Part shown: positions 5,069 to 5,347 of the stretch, in pieces | Layout: each line of letters opens with the position of its first letter | How positions within the stretch are numbered: position 1 is the stretch's first letter | Assembly: GCA_003552885.1 (NCBI GenBank) | Contig: PUPA01000162.1 | Location: forward strand, 1 to 5,347 | Source of the DNA: Natrialbaceae archaeon | GTDB taxonomy: Archaea > Halobacteriota > Halobacteria > Halobacteriales > Natrialbaceae | Reading direction: 5' to 3' | Length of the DNA: 5,347 nucleotides | Made by a program: the position numbers and the translations under genes | Notes under the pieces: model-generated | What the model was told of the DNA's origin: nothing | The model's input: only the letters and a program-made list of their open reading frames with translations | Databases searched by the model: none

Positions 5069-5347
5069 TCAGACGACGAGCAACAGTGTGGCGTAGCCAC
5101 CAGCGCCGAGTGCGAACGCCCCGAACCGACTCTCGCGCTCTTCGGGGAGCTCCTCTTTGATCACGTTGAGGACGACCCCTCCGGCGAGAAACGCGAGCAA
5201 CAGGGCGATCGCCGCCTCGTGAATCGCGACCAGATAGCCGATCGCCGTCCCGACGAGAACGGCGCCGGCGAGCAGCCACCGACCGGTCCGGTGGTACGCC
5301 GTCCCGTAGTGGGCACGGAGGCCGTAGTCGTTGACCAGCATGTGGAG
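5069..5347 (-). CDS. Uncharacterised integral membrane protein, C-terminal part (5' end outside window)
   Basis: The frame is still open at the right edge (two codons beyond the Met at 5341), so this is probably the C-terminal end of a longer protein; 92 codons precede the stop. A soluble-looking, aromatic/basic lead (LVNDYGLRAHYGTAYHRTGRW) is followed by three likely membrane segments at about residues 22-40, 42-61 and 74-90 counted from that Met. Between the second and third lies a charged loop, KEELPEERESR (62-72). The protein ends immediately after the last hydrophobic stretch (ATLLLVV). I have a general impression of similar conserved membrane proteins in haloarchaea but cannot assign a family or function. 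The Met at 5341 would be a short alternative start, but beginning just before a membrane-spanning half seems less likely than continuation. It converges on rpl11 with a 43-base gap. Confidence 0.75.
   Translation of the reverse strand, partial: LHMLVNDYGLRAHYGTAYHRTGRWLLAGAVLVGTAIGYLVAIHEAAIALLLAFLAGGVVLNVIKEELPEERESRFGAFALGAGGYATLLLVV

Overview
This window most likely comes from the chromosome of a halophilic archaeon (class Halobacteria). The DNA is very GC-rich with strong G/C preference at third codon positions. The proteins are rich in Asp and Glu. Several genes have a TATA-like box about 25-29 bases upstream of the ATG, leaving essentially no leader, which is the usual haloarchaeal leaderless arrangement. 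It carries an archaeal-type ribosomal protein L11 and a small protein with the HEWD motif that I know from haloarchaea. I cannot name the genus.

Layout, left to right. (1) 1-2744, plus strand: the 3' part of a GlmU-like sugar-1-phosphate nucleotidylyltransferase/acetyltransferase, overlapping a complete glmS by one base (TGATG). Together they cover two of the steps from fructose-6-phosphate to UDP-N-acetylglucosamine, the donor for surface glycans and protein glycosylation. (2) 2748-3635, minus strand: a class I aldolase/lyase of the DapA/N-acetylneuraminate lyase/KdgA family, converging tail to tail on glmS with only three bases between the stop codons. (3) 3636-3947: a 312-base intergenic stretch, locally AT-rich, holding the divergent promoters of the aldolase and of the next gene, one further TATA-like element and two ACGT-centred inverted repeats. 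(4) 3948-4489, plus strand: a 61-residue HEWD-type putative zinc-binding protein, then cutA. (5) 4549-5025, plus strand: rpl11 (uL11) with a clear leaderless promoter of its own. (6) 5069-5347, minus strand: the C-terminal end of an uncharacterised integral membrane protein that runs off the right edge.

The genes are mostly housekeeping. The only clear functional unit is glmU-glmS. HEWD, cutA and rpl11 are neighbours on one strand, but rpl11 has its own promoter, so no shared function is implied. I see no mobile element, CRISPR array, RNA gene or phage signature, and no convincing new multi-gene system. The points most worth a second look are the aldolase's altered substrate-binding position, the uncharacterised HEWD mini-protein, and the unassigned promoter-like and palindromic elements between 3700 and 3840.
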